A stretch of DNA of 41,889 bases from Candidatus Limimorpha caballi (GCA_018064605.1 JAGHUX010000025.1:1-41889); one strand, 5' to 3'; counted from the stretch's first letter, positions 1 to 7,918 are shown. Notes: a model not told the origin generated them from the letters alone. Made by a program: numbers and translations.

Positions 1-20
1 GGCCGCTTCGCGCTCTCTCC

Positions 21-138
21 CCTCTTAACCCTCCTCTCTTAACCCTCCTCTCTTAACCCTCCTCTCTTAACCCTCCTCTCTTAACCCTCCTCTCTTAACC
101 CTCCTCTCTTAACCCTCCTCTCTTAACCCTCCTCCCTT
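21..138. repeat. 14-bp tandem array (TTAACCCTCCTCTC)
   Basis: About eight near-perfect copies of the 14-bp unit run from the window edge to just past the stop codon of the VOC gene. On the other strand the unit contains GGAGGGTTAA, resembling the TTAGGAG/TTAAGGAG words of the other arrays in this window. No spacers, so it is a simple tandem array rather than CRISPR. Copy number may vary by slippage. Confidence 0.9.
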
Positions 139-140
139 GA

Positions 141-1202
141 CTAAAACTTCACCTTCGCGAAACGCAGGGCTTTCGTCACCAGGCTGCACAGCGGCTTGTG
201 GTCGTCTTTGTCTTTGAGGTTGATGAATAATCCTAATTTCTTCGAGATCGGGATTTTGAATGTCTCGACGAACTCTATGAGTGCGCCGTCAGGGTCCTCG
301 ACGTAGGTGAAATGTCCGTTGGCGTCGCCCATGTCGAAGTCCTCGCCTCCGTCGCACACGAAGTCGTGGCCGAGGGCCAGCGCCGCCTCGTGGATCTTTT
401 TCATGTTTCGGACGTCGAAACAGAGATGTATGAAACCGGGGTCGCCCCACCAACGGCCTTCGAGCGTCTTCTTGCATGGCTGCTCAAGATTCTGAACCAA
501 CTCGATGTGCGAGTTCCCCATGATCTCGCTCAACGGTCCGGTGAATGGCTTCGAGCGTTTCAGCTCGACACGACGCATCTTGCATTTCCCGCCGGGGACA
601 TCGCCGAAGTCGTCGAATGTCCTCGTCTCGTCAAAGGCAACTACATCGAAATCAAGAAGTTTTGTGTAGAAATCGATAGATTTGTCCATGTCCGACACGC
701 CCATGACGGCTCCGTTCGCGCCGCCGGTATATTTGTCAACGTTGATGAAACAGTAGTCGTCATGCTCGATCTCGAAGATGTTGCCCCACGGGTCTTTCAT
801 GTAGAAATGTTCCAGTCCCAACGGCGAGACGTTGACATCGCTGAGCATCTCCACGCCTCTGGCTTTCAATTCGTTATAGGCGCGTCTCACGTCTTTCGCC
901 TTTACTTTCGCGATGTTGATGCCGTAGTCGCCGAGTTGCAGCGGCTCGCTCGGATAAACGACCTTGCGGCCTTGCGGCTGCCATATCTCGAAGCCGCCGC
1001 CGCCCCTCTGCGCGATGGCGAGGATGGCGTGACGCGGCTGCGGCTTGCCGCCGGTGTAGGGAAGCATCCTCTCCGCAACGCCTTCGGCATCAACGATTTT
1101 CAGCTCAATATTGAGATTCTGATTGTACCATTTCCATGCAGTCATCAAGTCCTCGACCCCGATGCCGATCTGCTGGATTCCGCAAATAACTTTTTCTTTC
1201 AT
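141..1202 (-). CDS. Two-domain VOC (glyoxalase/dioxygenase-fold) protein
   Basis: 353 residues with two vicinal-oxygen-chelate modules: the first at about residues 7-150 (a GIQQIGIGVEDL start, ending near DPWGNIFEIEHD) and the second at about 163-320 (start GAVMGVSDMDKSIDFYTKLL, ending DPDGALIEF). The closing D-P-x-G-x-x-x-E-x pattern of each half carries the expected acidic metal ligand (E). The family includes glyoxalase I, ring-cleaving dioxygenases and epimerases; the substrate here is unknown. It lies downstream of, and on the same strand as, the SDR gene, separated by a repeat array that directly abuts its ATG, so its 5' leader is repeat DNA. Cytoplasmic, no signal peptide. The fold assignment is firm; the reaction is not. 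Confidence 0.85.
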   Translation of the reverse strand: MKEKVICGIQQIGIGVEDLMTAWKWYNQNLNIELKIVDAEGVAERMLPYTGGKPQPRHAILAIAQRGGGGFEIWQPQGRKVVYPSEPLQLGDYGINIAKVKAKDVRRAYNELKARGVEMLSDVNVSPLGLEHFYMKDPWGNIFEIEHDDYCFINVDKYTGGANGAVMGVSDMDKSIDFYTKLLDFDVVAFDETRTFDDFGDVPGGKCKMRRVELKRSKPFTGPLSEIMGNSHIELVQNLEQPCKKTLEGRWWGDPGFIHLCFDVRNMKKIHEAALALGHDFVCDGGEDFDMGDANGHFTYVEDPDGALIEFVETFKIPISKKLGLFINLKDKDDHKPLCSLVTKALRFAKVKF

Positions 1203-1206
1203 TTTT

Positions 1207-1332
1207 TTTAGGTATTTTAAGGAGTTTAAGGAGTTTAAGGAGTTTAAGGAGTTTAAGGTGCTTAAGGTGCTTAAGGTACCTAATTACCTCAATCTCCTAA
1301 TTACCTCAATCTCCTAATTACCTCAATCTCCT
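1207..1332. repeat. Compound tandem array (10-bp and 17-bp units)
   Basis: Forward strand: about four copies of GGAGTTTAAG, two variant copies ending GTGCTTAAG, then three copies of the 17-bp unit TAATTACCTCAATCTCC. The array fills the whole gap between the SDR stop and the VOC start, beginning about five bases upstream of the VOC ATG, so copy-number change would alter that gene's leader. Confidence 0.9.
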
Positions 1333-1338
1333 GATTTA

Positions 1339-2130
1339 TTACGTTGGTGAAATAATTCTCGCGATTTTATAATAAAGCCACGGCAAATATCTATTAATAT
1401 ATGCCATCAGGATTTCGCTTTTACCGATAAGCTGTCTGTGTTTCTCCTTCCTGATGGCTTTCACTGCTTTGGCGGCTGCTTTGTCAACGTCAAGACCCTT
1501 CGCCTGTCCCGGGTCCATCTTGTCGTATTTCTCGCCGTTGCCCAACAACGCACTCTTGCTTATCGGCGTGTTGATCCTCCCAGGAATCAAAAATGTGACG
1601 TTGATATTTTGATATTCAAGTTCTAATGACTCGAAAAAGCCGAACAATGCATGTTTCGATGAACAATATGACGTCCTCAGCGGGAAACCGAAAAGCCCTG
1701 CCAATGATGTCGTCACGGCGATGTTGACATGCCTGGAGGCGAGAATCTCGTCACTGAATTTCTTGATGAGATAGACATGGCTCCAGTAGTTGACCTGCAT
1801 GATTTTCAGGTCGGTCTCGAAGTCGGTGTCGAAGCCGCGGCTGCGCTGGGAGATGCCGGCGTTAAGGATGAACAAATCAACATGGAAACCGATTTCTTTT
1901 ATTGCACTTGCCAATTTGTCAATTGATTGAAAGTCAGAGAAATCGCATCGCTGATGATGAACTTTTACGCCTTCTTTCCCGCAAATCTCTTCCGTTTCCA
2001 AAAGACGTTGCTCGTCCTGTCCGGTCAGGAAAAGGTTGCAGCCTTCTTTAGCGAGACGTCTCGCAATCGCCGCCCCGATTCCCGAACTCGCCCCCGTCAC
2101 CAATGCGTTCTTGTTGAGAAAATCTATCAT
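1339..2130 (-). CDS. SDR-family oxidoreductase, candidate 3-ketosphinganine reductase
   Basis: 263 residues, classical short-chain dehydrogenase. Visible motifs: the nucleotide-binding TGASSGIG near residues 13-20, NAG (NAGISQRSR) near 90, and the catalytic Ser/Tyr/Lys set (TTSLAGLFG, then YCSSKHALFGF, i.e. YxxxK). The C-terminus has a hydrophobic stretch (YINRYLPWLYYKIARII) that could contact membrane, as in DHRS7-like and KDSR-like SDRs. It is divergent from a serine palmitoyltransferase-like gene with about 120 bp between them. Known: the second step of sphingoid base synthesis is reduction of 3-ketosphinganine, done by an SDR in several organisms. Inference: this gene supplies that step. 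Generic SDR function remains the fallback. Confidence 0.8.
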   Translation of the reverse strand: MIDFLNKNALVTGASSGIGAAIARRLAKEGCNLFLTGQDEQRLLETEEICGKEGVKVHHQRCDFSDFQSIDKLASAIKEIGFHVDLFILNAGISQRSRGFDTDFETDLKIMQVNYWSHVYLIKKFSDEILASRHVNIAVTTSLAGLFGFPLRTSYCSSKHALFGFFESLELEYQNINVTFLIPGRINTPISKSALLGNGEKYDKMDPGQAKGLDVDKAAAKAVKAIRKEKHRQLIGKSEILMAYINRYLPWLYYKIARIISPT

Positions 2131-2153
2131 TTATGGTTACGTTTTTCGAAATG

Positions 2154-2214
2154 CAAAAGTAGGAAAGTTTTTTAAAAGTAATTGTGTTTATTGTAAATAT
2201 TTTTACTAATTTTG
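2154..2214. promoter_or_regulatory. Divergent promoters for SDR and SPT genes
   Basis: Plus strand: -7 box TAATTTTG at 2207-2214 with TTG at 2182-2184 (22-base spacer) upstream of the SPT ATG at 2250. Minus strand: -7 box TACTTTTG (2161 to 2154), about 25 bases before the SDR start. Boxes match the Bacteroidota TAnnTTTG consensus; transcription starts are inferred. Confidence 0.6.
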
Positions 2215-2249
2215 CGCTTTTGAAAATATCTAACAAATAACATCATAAA

Positions 2250-3553
<1,304 letters not shown>

Positions 3554-3622
3554 CGTGAAGCGGCGGCAGTTTCCTGTCACTTCCCGCCCTTCCTGTTGCC
3601 CGCCTAAAAAAATATTCCTCTT

Positions 3623-3657
3623 TTGGTGACTATATACTGGAAAATATAGTATCTTTG
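3623..3657 (+). promoter_or_regulatory. marR promoter with overlapping palindromic operator
   Basis: A -7 box TATCTTTG lies at 3650-3657 with a possible TTG at 3623-3625 (24-base spacer, slightly long). Between and touching the box is an inverted repeat, ACTATAT (3629-3635) - 8 bases - ATATAGT (3644-3650), 22 bp overall, the usual size of a MarR dimer site. Binding there would block RNA polymerase, so autoregulation is inferred. Confidence 0.6.
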
Positions 3658-3681
3658 CATGATTTTATAATTTCAGTGCGT

Positions 3682-4125
3682 ATGATGGTAATTAAGGAGA
3701 TCGCCGTTTATACTAACATCTTGAACAGCAGGATAAAAAAGTATTTCGCCGATGTTTTGAACAAAAACAACATCAATCTGACACCGGAGCAGTTCTTGGT
3801 GATGGATTGGCTCTGGAAGGAGCAGTCGATTTCACAGCAGCGGATAGCCGAACTCATTCAGAAGGACAAGAATTCAGTCACCAAATTCATTGACTCACTT
3901 GAGAAAAAGAATCTGGTTTTCCGCACTGTTGACAAGGTTGACCGCAGAATCAACAAGATAGAGCTCACCAAGGAAGGTGCTGATTTGGCGTCGCCCGCGA
4001 CGATTGTGGCGATAGGCTTCATGAATGACGTGGTGAAAGGCATTGACGAGAAAGACTTGAAAACTTTCGTGCGGGTGCTGCTTCAGATGCGCGAGAACAT
4101 GGAAGGCGGCGGGAAACAGGATTGA
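3682..4125 (+). CDS. MarR-family winged-helix transcriptional regulator
   Basis: 147 residues from the ATG at 3682; a further in-frame TTG upstream lies inside the -7 box and cannot be the start. The winged helix is visible at about residues 30-105: LTPEQFLVMDWLW, SISQQRIAELIQKDKNSVTKF (recognition helix), LEKKNLVFRTVDKVDRRINKIELTKEG (wing with the DxRxN/K pattern typical of MarR). Terminal helices form the dimer interface. MarR proteins bind palindromes as dimers and usually release on ligand binding or oxidation; the ligand here is unknown. The gene stands alone on its strand, between the SPT gene and a convergent ferredoxin gene, separated from the latter by a bidirectional terminator. It probably represses itself through the palindrome over its promoter; other targets cannot be seen. 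Confidence 0.85.
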   Translation: MMVIKEIAVYTNILNSRIKKYFADVLNKNNINLTPEQFLVMDWLWKEQSISQQRIAELIQKDKNSVTKFIDSLEKKNLVFRTVDKVDRRINKIELTKEGADLASPATIVAIGFMNDVVKGIDEKDLKTFVRVLLQMRENMEGGGKQD

Positions 4126-4157
4126 GCCGCGACATCCGGCGGCCTGTCCCGAGAAAT

Positions 4158-4187
4158 AAAAAAAGCTCACCGGAAGTGAGCTTTTTT
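4158..4187. terminator. Bidirectional intrinsic terminator
   Basis: GCTCAC (4165-4170) pairs with GTGAGC (4176-4181) around the loop CGGAA, flanked by an A-run and a T-run that extend the stem, so it serves both marR (plus) and the convergent ferredoxin gene (minus). Confidence 0.85.
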
Positions 4188-4211
4188 CTGTTTAAAATGC
4201 ACTGATTTTGA

Positions 4212-4379
4212 TTAGTCTTCTACGATAGCGTCGTTAGGGCATGCGCCGGCGCATGTGCCGCATGAAACACATGTGTCAGGGTCAATTGAATAGATGCTAC
4301 CTTCTGAGATTGCTCCAACCGGGCACTCGTCGATGCAAGTACCGCAAGCAACGCATTTGTCTGTGATTTTGTAAGCCAT
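4212..4379 (-). CDS. Small 2[4Fe-4S] ferredoxin
   Basis: 55 residues, the classic clostridial-type ferredoxin size. Two complete CxxCxxCxxxCP clusters are present: Cys 9/12/15/19 (KCVACGTCIDECPVGAI) and Cys 37/40/43/47 (TCVSCGTCAGACPNDAI). It carries one or two low-potential electrons in the cytoplasm and is a plausible partner of the 2-oxoacid:ferredoxin oxidoreductase encoded at 8901-11785, though not in its operon. The ATG at 4379 follows a minus-strand -7 box TATCTTTG (4418 to 4411), implying a leader of about 25 bases. Monocistronic, ended by the terminator at 4158-4187. Confidence 0.97.
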   Translation of the reverse strand: MAYKITDKCVACGTCIDECPVGAISEGSIYSIDPDTCVSCGTCAGACPNDAIVED

Positions 4380-4410
4380 AGTAATTTGTTTAAATGTTAA
4401 AAATTTTGTG

Positions 4411-4418
4411 CAAAGATA
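4411..4418 (-). promoter_or_regulatory. Ferredoxin -7 box
   Basis: TATCTTTG on the minus strand, 32 bases upstream of the ferredoxin ATG; it matches TAnnTTTG exactly. No convincing -33 TTG was found at the usual distance. Confidence 0.55.
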
Positions 4419-4507
4419 TATCTTTGGATGACACGGAAAACAGTTTTTGTTAATTTAGAATAAATCTAAATATAAAAATATGTAAATAATTGAATGATAA
4501 TGTTTTG

Positions 4508-4729
4508 TCAATTGTTATTTGTTTCTGAATCCAAATAAGATAAAATGTATCTTGGACTTTGAAAAAAAAATCCTGTTTTTGGAGATTCAAGTTTCTGGAA
4601 AGTTTTTGAGTTATACAATATGTTGAAAGCTTGCTGAATGCTCAACCCGCGTTCTTCCACAAGAATAACGAGAATGTCGCGAATTGCACATTCTTTCATG
4701 TATTCGAAATCTTCCTTGCTTACATTCAT
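4508..4729 (-). CDS. Small third protein of the DUF3791/DUF3990 cassette
   Basis: 73 residues, mostly helical and acidic in its first half, with a GLSIQQAFNILYNSKTFQKL segment and a terminal SPRYILSYLDSE. No known catalytic motif. The ATG overlaps the stop of the upstream DUF3990 reading frame as ATGA (4729-4726), a typical sign of translational coupling, so it belongs to that operon. Its size and position suggest an antitoxin or adaptor for the ADP-ribosyltransferase-like protein; this is inference only. AT-rich like its neighbours. Confidence 0.65.
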   Translation of the reverse strand: MNVSKEDFEYMKECAIRDILVILVEERGLSIQQAFNILYNSKTFQKLESPKTGFFFQSPRYILSYLDSETNNN

Positions 4730-5192
4730 AATCTTTTGAGTTTTGAAATTGCGAGTTCAGTGCAAAAGGCATATTGAAAAGTAACACCTTCAATATATTT
4801 CAAACGTTCCATAAACATCCCAAATGTTATGTAACCGTCTTTTAAATTTGCAATTTGCCGACCAACTCTGTCGTTGGTGATTGGACCGTAAACTATATCG
4901 TAATTATGAACGCTGCCGCCGTTTTTTGAATCTCTGTTGGAAAAGATAAATTTTCAGAATATTCTGTGAAAGATTTTGTTTTCAAATCACTTGAAGACAT
5001 TAACTTTTCGTCAAATTCGTATTTGTTGATGACAGGTTCGCCACCTTCAGCCATCGTTTTGAAATCAGCCATTTCCAAAGCCTGTTTTTTATCTTCAGAA
5101 AGATAAAACGCCCGCCCGAAATCTTTGTTTGGCCGGGATTTTTTCAAGTCGATTTCAGTAATTAGTTGATTGCTGCCGTGATAGAGTATCAT
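4726..5192 (-). pseudogene. DUF3990-type ADP-ribosyltransferase-fold protein, frameshifted
   Basis: The start MILYHGSN at 5192 begins the DUF3990 pattern: YHGS, then DFGRAFYLSEDKKQALEMA at about residues 25-43. Around 4951-4954 (a run of four T on the plus strand) the frame is lost: the ATG frame stops soon after, while the conserved remainder (NRDSKNGGSVHNYDIVYGP, NDRVGRQI, the GYITF and RLKYIEGVTFQYAF segments, ending KLKRL) continues one frame over to a TGA at 4726-4728. One extra base in the A/T run would restore a protein of about 155 residues. To my knowledge DUF3990 belongs to the ADP-ribosyltransferase superfamily. The start overlaps the upstream DUF3791 stop and the stop overlaps the downstream start, both as ATGA. 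The lesion is either a real mutation or an assembly error in a homopolymer. Confidence 0.8.
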
Positions 5193-5401
5193 AAATCGCC
5201 TCCTTGTCTTCTGCAATAACTCGTGAGACTTTCGATGTTGTCGGCGAGAGACAAAGTGTGCATTATGTTGTAATGATTTTCGCAAAAATCTAAACCTTTG
5301 TATTTGGCGATGTAATTATGCGCCTGCTGTTGCGTTAGTTTGTAAAACTTGGCAAATTCAGCGATTAACATCACAAAGTGGTCAATTTTGTCTTTAGTCA
5401 T
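5189..5401 (-). CDS. DUF3791 protein, first gene of the cassette
   Basis: 70 residues from the ATG at 5401 (an upstream TTG extension would run into the promoter). The pattern KLTQQQAHNYIAKYKGLDFCENHYNIMHTLS followed by a terminal CRRQGGDL matches my recollection of DUF3791, a small helical family encoded next to DUF3990. It is the first gene of three, joined to the next by an ATGA overlap at 5192-5189. Likely the antitoxin or a chaperone of the ADP-ribosyltransferase-like product; this is inferred from gene order, not shown. Confidence 0.75.
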   Translation of the reverse strand: MTKDKIDHFVMLIAEFAKFYKLTQQQAHNYIAKYKGLDFCENHYNIMHTLSLADNIESLTSYCRRQGGDL

Positions 5402-5420
5402 TGCCTGATTTTTTAACGTG

Positions 5421-5499
5421 CAAAAATACTGCAAACTTTTCAAATAAGCATTTGTTCTTGAAATATTTTTTCACCGAAATGAAAAATAGACTATCTTTG
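5421..5499. promoter_or_regulatory. Divergent -7 boxes between DUF3791 cassette and DUF1016 gene
   Basis: Minus strand TATTTTTG (5428 to 5421) precedes the DUF3791 gene; plus strand TATCTTTG (5492-5499) faces the DUF1016 gene. The rest of the 243-bp gap (5402-5644) holds a possible 21-codon ORF (5518-5583, starting MQISETSEVG) that I do not recognise, and the first 47-bp direct repeat. Confidence 0.5.
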
Positions 5500-5581
5500 C
5501 CAGATTAAAAAACGGCCATGCAGATCTCCGAAACATCAGAGGTTGGCATCATTTTCACAAACACAGACAAGCAACAGAAAT

Positions 5582-5628
5582 AGAAAATTTTAAATAACAT
5601 GTTATAAATTAACGTATTAGCTGTTATT
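5582..5628 (+). repeat. 47-bp direct repeat, left copy
   Basis: Matches 6476-6522 with only three substitutions. It ends 16 bases before the DUF1016 ATG. The sequence is very AT-rich and includes AACATGTTATAAATTAACG. Confidence 0.9.
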
Positions 5629-5644
5629 CACATTCAAAACAATA

Positions 5645-6466
5645 ATGAGTAAGACAATTGAAGAATATACCAACGAAGAATACGAGACTTGGCGCGAGTC
5701 AATCGTAGCAACCATCAATACTGCAAAAATGAACGCGGCATTGAAGGTTAATGCTTTGTTGCTGCAATTGTATTTTGAAATTGGATGTGCTATTTTGGAA
5801 AAACAGGATTCTTTGGGCTGGGGTGCGCAAGTGATAACCAGACTTTCGAGCGATCTGCAGAAATGTTATCCAACGGAAAGAGGATTTTCCGAAAGAAATC
5901 TTCGTGAAATGAAACGTTTTGCCCAGGCCTATCCGCAATTTCCAATTTGGCAAGTCCCGCTTGCCGAATTACGAAGCGGTGACATCTGGCAAGTCGAACT
6001 TGCCAAATTGGAAGGACAAGAATATCTGGAAATTGATTTATCCAATGCGACACTGATTGAAAATGTCACACATTTCTTGCTTGAAATGGGAACAGGATTC
6101 GCCTACATCGGACATCAATACCACATAGAAGTGGATGGTAAAGATTACTATATTGACATTTTGATGTACAATCTGAAATTACACTGCTACGTTGTCATAG
6201 AATTGAAAGCCGTTGAGTTTGAACCAGAGTTCGTAAGCAAGCTCAATTTCTATGTGTCAGCAATTGACGACACCCTTAAGACAGAACACGAAAACCCGAC
6301 AATAGGGTTGTTGCTGTGTTCATCAAAATCAAGAAAGACTGTTGAATACTCCCTGCGCGGCAACAATGTGCCATTAGGGGTGGCAAGTTATGAAACATAC
6401 AGACAAGTCCCCGCCGGACTTGAAAACATATTACCCAACGAAGAACAATTAAAAAACTTATTATAA
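5645..6466 (+). CDS. DUF1016 (YhcG-like) PD-(D/E)xK nuclease, shortened middle
   Basis: 273 residues; usual members have about 330-370. The N-terminal DUF1016_N part is clear (residues 10-100: ALLLQLYFEIGCAIL, GWGAQVITRLSSDLQ, GFSERNLREMKRFA). The C-terminal nuclease part is also clear (about 143-250): FLLEMGTGFAYIGHQYHIEV, YYIDILMYNLKLHCYVVIELK, in which D of YYIDIL and the ELK triad are the expected PD-(D/E)xK residues. The linker that normally carries an IENGWSRNVL-type and a KDPYIFDFL-type segment is replaced by about 40 residues derived largely from a 70-bp palindrome (5942-6011). The protein may have lost part of its DNA- or partner-binding region while keeping the catalytic site. The gene is bracketed by 47-bp direct repeats and is divergent from the DUF3791 cassette. 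Proposed roles in the family include recombination-linked nuclease activity; the function here is unknown. Confidence 0.9.
   Translation: MSKTIEEYTNEEYETWRESIVATINTAKMNAALKVNALLLQLYFEIGCAILEKQDSLGWGAQVITRLSSDLQKCYPTERGFSERNLREMKRFAQAYPQFPIWQVPLAELRSGDIWQVELAKLEGQEYLEIDLSNATLIENVTHFLLEMGTGFAYIGHQYHIEVDGKDYYIDILMYNLKLHCYVVIELKAVEFEPEFVSKLNFYVSAIDDTLKTEHENPTIGLLLCSSKSRKTVEYSLRGNNVPLGVASYETYRQVPAGLENILPNEEQLKNLL
5942..6011. repeat. 70-bp palindromic element inside the DUF1016 ORF
   Basis: Outer arms CCAATTTGGCAAG (5942-5954) and CTTGCCAAATTGG (5999-6011) are perfect inverted repeats. Each arm also forms its own hairpin, GGCAAG...CTTGCC at 5949-5965 and 5988-6004. The element is in frame and is translated as two similar peptides (IWQVPLAEL and IWQVELAKL), as seen for palindromic elements known to insert in coding sequence in other bacteria. 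Confidence 0.75.
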
Positions 6467-6475
6467 CAAAGAAAA

Positions 6476-6522
6476 AGAAAATTTTAAATAACATATTATA
6501 AATTAACGCATTAGCTATTATT
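6476..6522 (+). repeat. 47-bp direct repeat, right copy
   Basis: Second copy of the repeat at 5582-5628, starting nine bases after the DUF1016 stop codon. Together the two copies delimit an approximately 0.9-kb unit carrying only the DUF1016 gene. Confidence 0.9.
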
Positions 6523-6536
6523 TCGCGTTTACCGAA

Positions 6537-6722
6537 GCCCACCAACTTCACGGAAATAAAACACAGAAATAATAAGTGATGGTTGCCTTCAACAGACAAC
6601 CTTTGACGATGTATAATCAGCTATGCTCATGCCTATTGGTGTGAGTACTTATTATCGTCAAAAGGTTTCCGTGGTGGGCAGCCTTGGTAAGCGCAATAAG
6701 GAAAGCACCTTTTTTTATTGCG
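6537..6722 (+). other. Highly foldable intergenic element (possible structured RNA)
   Basis: A 14-bp outer stem pairs GCCCAC plus CACGGAAA (6537-6556, with a six-base bulge) with TTTCCGTGGTGGGC (6666-6679). Inside are two hairpins: GGTTG/CAACC (6581-6601) and TTTGACGAT/ATCGTCAAA (6602-6662). A further stem, CGCAATAA/TTATTGCG (6692-6722) with a T-run in its descending arm, follows and overlaps the region before the acyltransferase start. The multi-branched shape suggests a structured RNA or a mobile-element end. I do not recognise a known family. Confidence 0.45.
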
Positions 6723-6762
6723 TTCCGTGATTGATAGCATTGCAAAAAACTATCAATCAAAA

Positions 6763-7719
6763 ATGAAAGAAAAGAACTTATCAATTGAATTTCTGAAATT
6801 TGTCGCAGTATTTCTCGTTGCTAACAGTCACATGGGGATATTGTATGGAAAATTTCATTATTTAGCCACTGGTGGTGCTATCGGAGACGCACTCTTCTTT
6901 TTTTGCTCTGGATTCACCTTGTTTTTAGGTCGTTGCGACAGATTCGACAACTGGTACAAGCGAAGAATAAATCGAATATACCCAAGTATTTTCGCTTGGG
7001 CACTGATTGCAAGTACGTTTTTCAATACCCATCTTGACATGAAAAACATCTGGCTTCACGGAGGCGGATGGTTCGTCTCCTGCATCATGATCTATTACGT
7101 GATTCTGTATTTGTTCAGAAAATATTTCTTTGACAGGAAGATAATACCTTTTGCCATTTCAACGTCAGCAATACTGGTTTGGTACATTTTCTTTCTTAAA
7201 AACCCGCATATATATTCTGCTGGAAATTATTTTGCATGGGCATTGTACTTCTTGTTCATGCTAATCGGTGCATATATTGGCTCCGGCAAAATCAAACTGA
7301 AGAAACACAAAGCAAAGACCTGCATTCTGCTTTGTTTCACGTCACTGCTCGCATATTACGGATTTTTAGCATTATGTGATTGTATTTCCGCTGTAAATTT
7401 AAGATTGTTATCCGTCATCCCATTAGGTGGATTCATTATATCCTTATATTCATTTGGAGAAACCAAACTAATGGGAAAAATAATGAATGGCAAAATCGGA
7501 TGTGTCATACAAGCAATAGCAAGTTTGTGTTTGGAAGCTTACATTGTTCAATTTGCATTGTTCACGGACAAAATGAACAAAATATTTCCGGCCAACATAT
7601 TGATAATGTTTGCAATAATCTTGGTGGTTGCATACATTACAAGATGTCTTGGCAGAATATTTACTCAAATTTTCAATAAAAATGATTTTGACTGGAAGGC
7701 AATTTTCAAACTAATATAA
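6763..7719 (+). CDS. Acyltransferase family 3 (OafA-like) membrane protein
   Basis: 318 residues from the ATG at 6763; an in-frame TTG at 6718 lies in the hairpin arm and is a poor start. About ten hydrophobic segments. The N-terminus NLSIEFLKFVAVFLVANSHMG has the family pattern in which the His near residue 23 is the expected catalytic residue, and RRINRIYPSIFAWAL (about 76-90) carries the conserved Arg-rich loop RxxRIxP. Members transfer acetyl or other acyl groups to surface sugars (O-antigen, capsule, peptidoglycan). AT-rich compared with core genes here and flanked by repeats, so probably acquired. The substrate is not predictable; no glycan synthesis genes are adjacent. Confidence 0.85.
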   Translation: MKEKNLSIEFLKFVAVFLVANSHMGILYGKFHYLATGGAIGDALFFFCSGFTLFLGRCDRFDNWYKRRINRIYPSIFAWALIASTFFNTHLDMKNIWLHGGGWFVSCIMIYYVILYLFRKYFFDRKIIPFAISTSAILVWYIFFLKNPHIYSAGNYFAWALYFLFMLIGAYIGSGKIKLKKHKAKTCILLCFTSLLAYYGFLALCDCISAVNLRLLSVIPLGGFIISLYSFGETKLMGKIMNGKIGCVIQAIASLCLEAYIVQFALFTDKMNKIFPANILIMFAIILVVAYITRCLGRIFTQIFNKNDFDWKAIFKLI

Positions 7720-7725
7720 AACGAA

Positions 7726-7797
7726 GGCGGAAGAACCATTGCCGAAAACTGCCAGATGCTCTGCCGCGAGTGCAACCGCAGAAAATCAGGAAAGTGA
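7726..7797 (+). pseudogene. HNH endonuclease 3' remnant, copy 1
   Basis: 24 codons in frame to a TGA encode GGRTIAENCQMLCRECNRRK..., the last part of the HNH motif (GG-x(4)-N-x-QxLCxxCNxxK). No upstream HNH sequence remains; the acyltransferase gene ends just before it. Its last 57 bases are part of a 79-bp segment identical to copy 2. Confidence 0.75.
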
Positions 7798-7819
7798 TTG
7801 TGAGAAATCAGCGATTCGT
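7741..7819 (+). repeat. 79-bp perfect direct repeat, left copy
   Basis: Identical base for base to 8611-8689 (offset 870 bp). It covers most of the HNH tail and about 22 bases after its stop. The 17 bases before it differ between copies mostly at synonymous positions, and degenerate GATTCGT/TTCGTGGTGAAAAAA words follow in both. Confidence 0.95.
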
Positions 7820-7887
7820 GAGATTAGTGGTGGTTCGTGGTGAAAAAAAATCTGCGAAAAAATCCGCGTAATCTGCGAGACTTTTTA

Positions 7888-7895
7888 TATTTTTG
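7888..7895 (+). promoter_or_regulatory. Promoter -7 box of the antitoxin-PIN operon
   Basis: TATTTTTG, 23 bases before the ATG at 7919; it matches the TAnnTTTG consensus. No clear TTG at -33. Confidence 0.55.
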
Positions 7896-7918
7896 CACTC
7901 TGAAGATTTAAAAGTAAT

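Noticed and set aside
21..138. Possible CRISPR array at the window start (also 41784-41889)
   Set aside because: Units of 9-14 bp follow each other without spacers; these are simple tandem arrays and no cas genes are present.
312..1211. Long plus-strand ORF (299 codons) opposite the VOC gene
   Set aside because: Antisense shadow of a GC-rich gene with clear VOC motifs on the other strand; no promoter or family pattern.
5518..5583. 21-codon ORF (MQISETSEVG...) after a -7 box upstream of the DUF1016 gene
   Set aside because: Too short and without recognisable features; could be a leader peptide or gene fragment, but not supportable as a gene.
6537..6722. Integron attC or retron ncRNA reading of the foldable element
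   Set aside because: No integrase, reverse transcriptase or attC core sites (GTTRRRY/RYYYAAC pairs) nearby.
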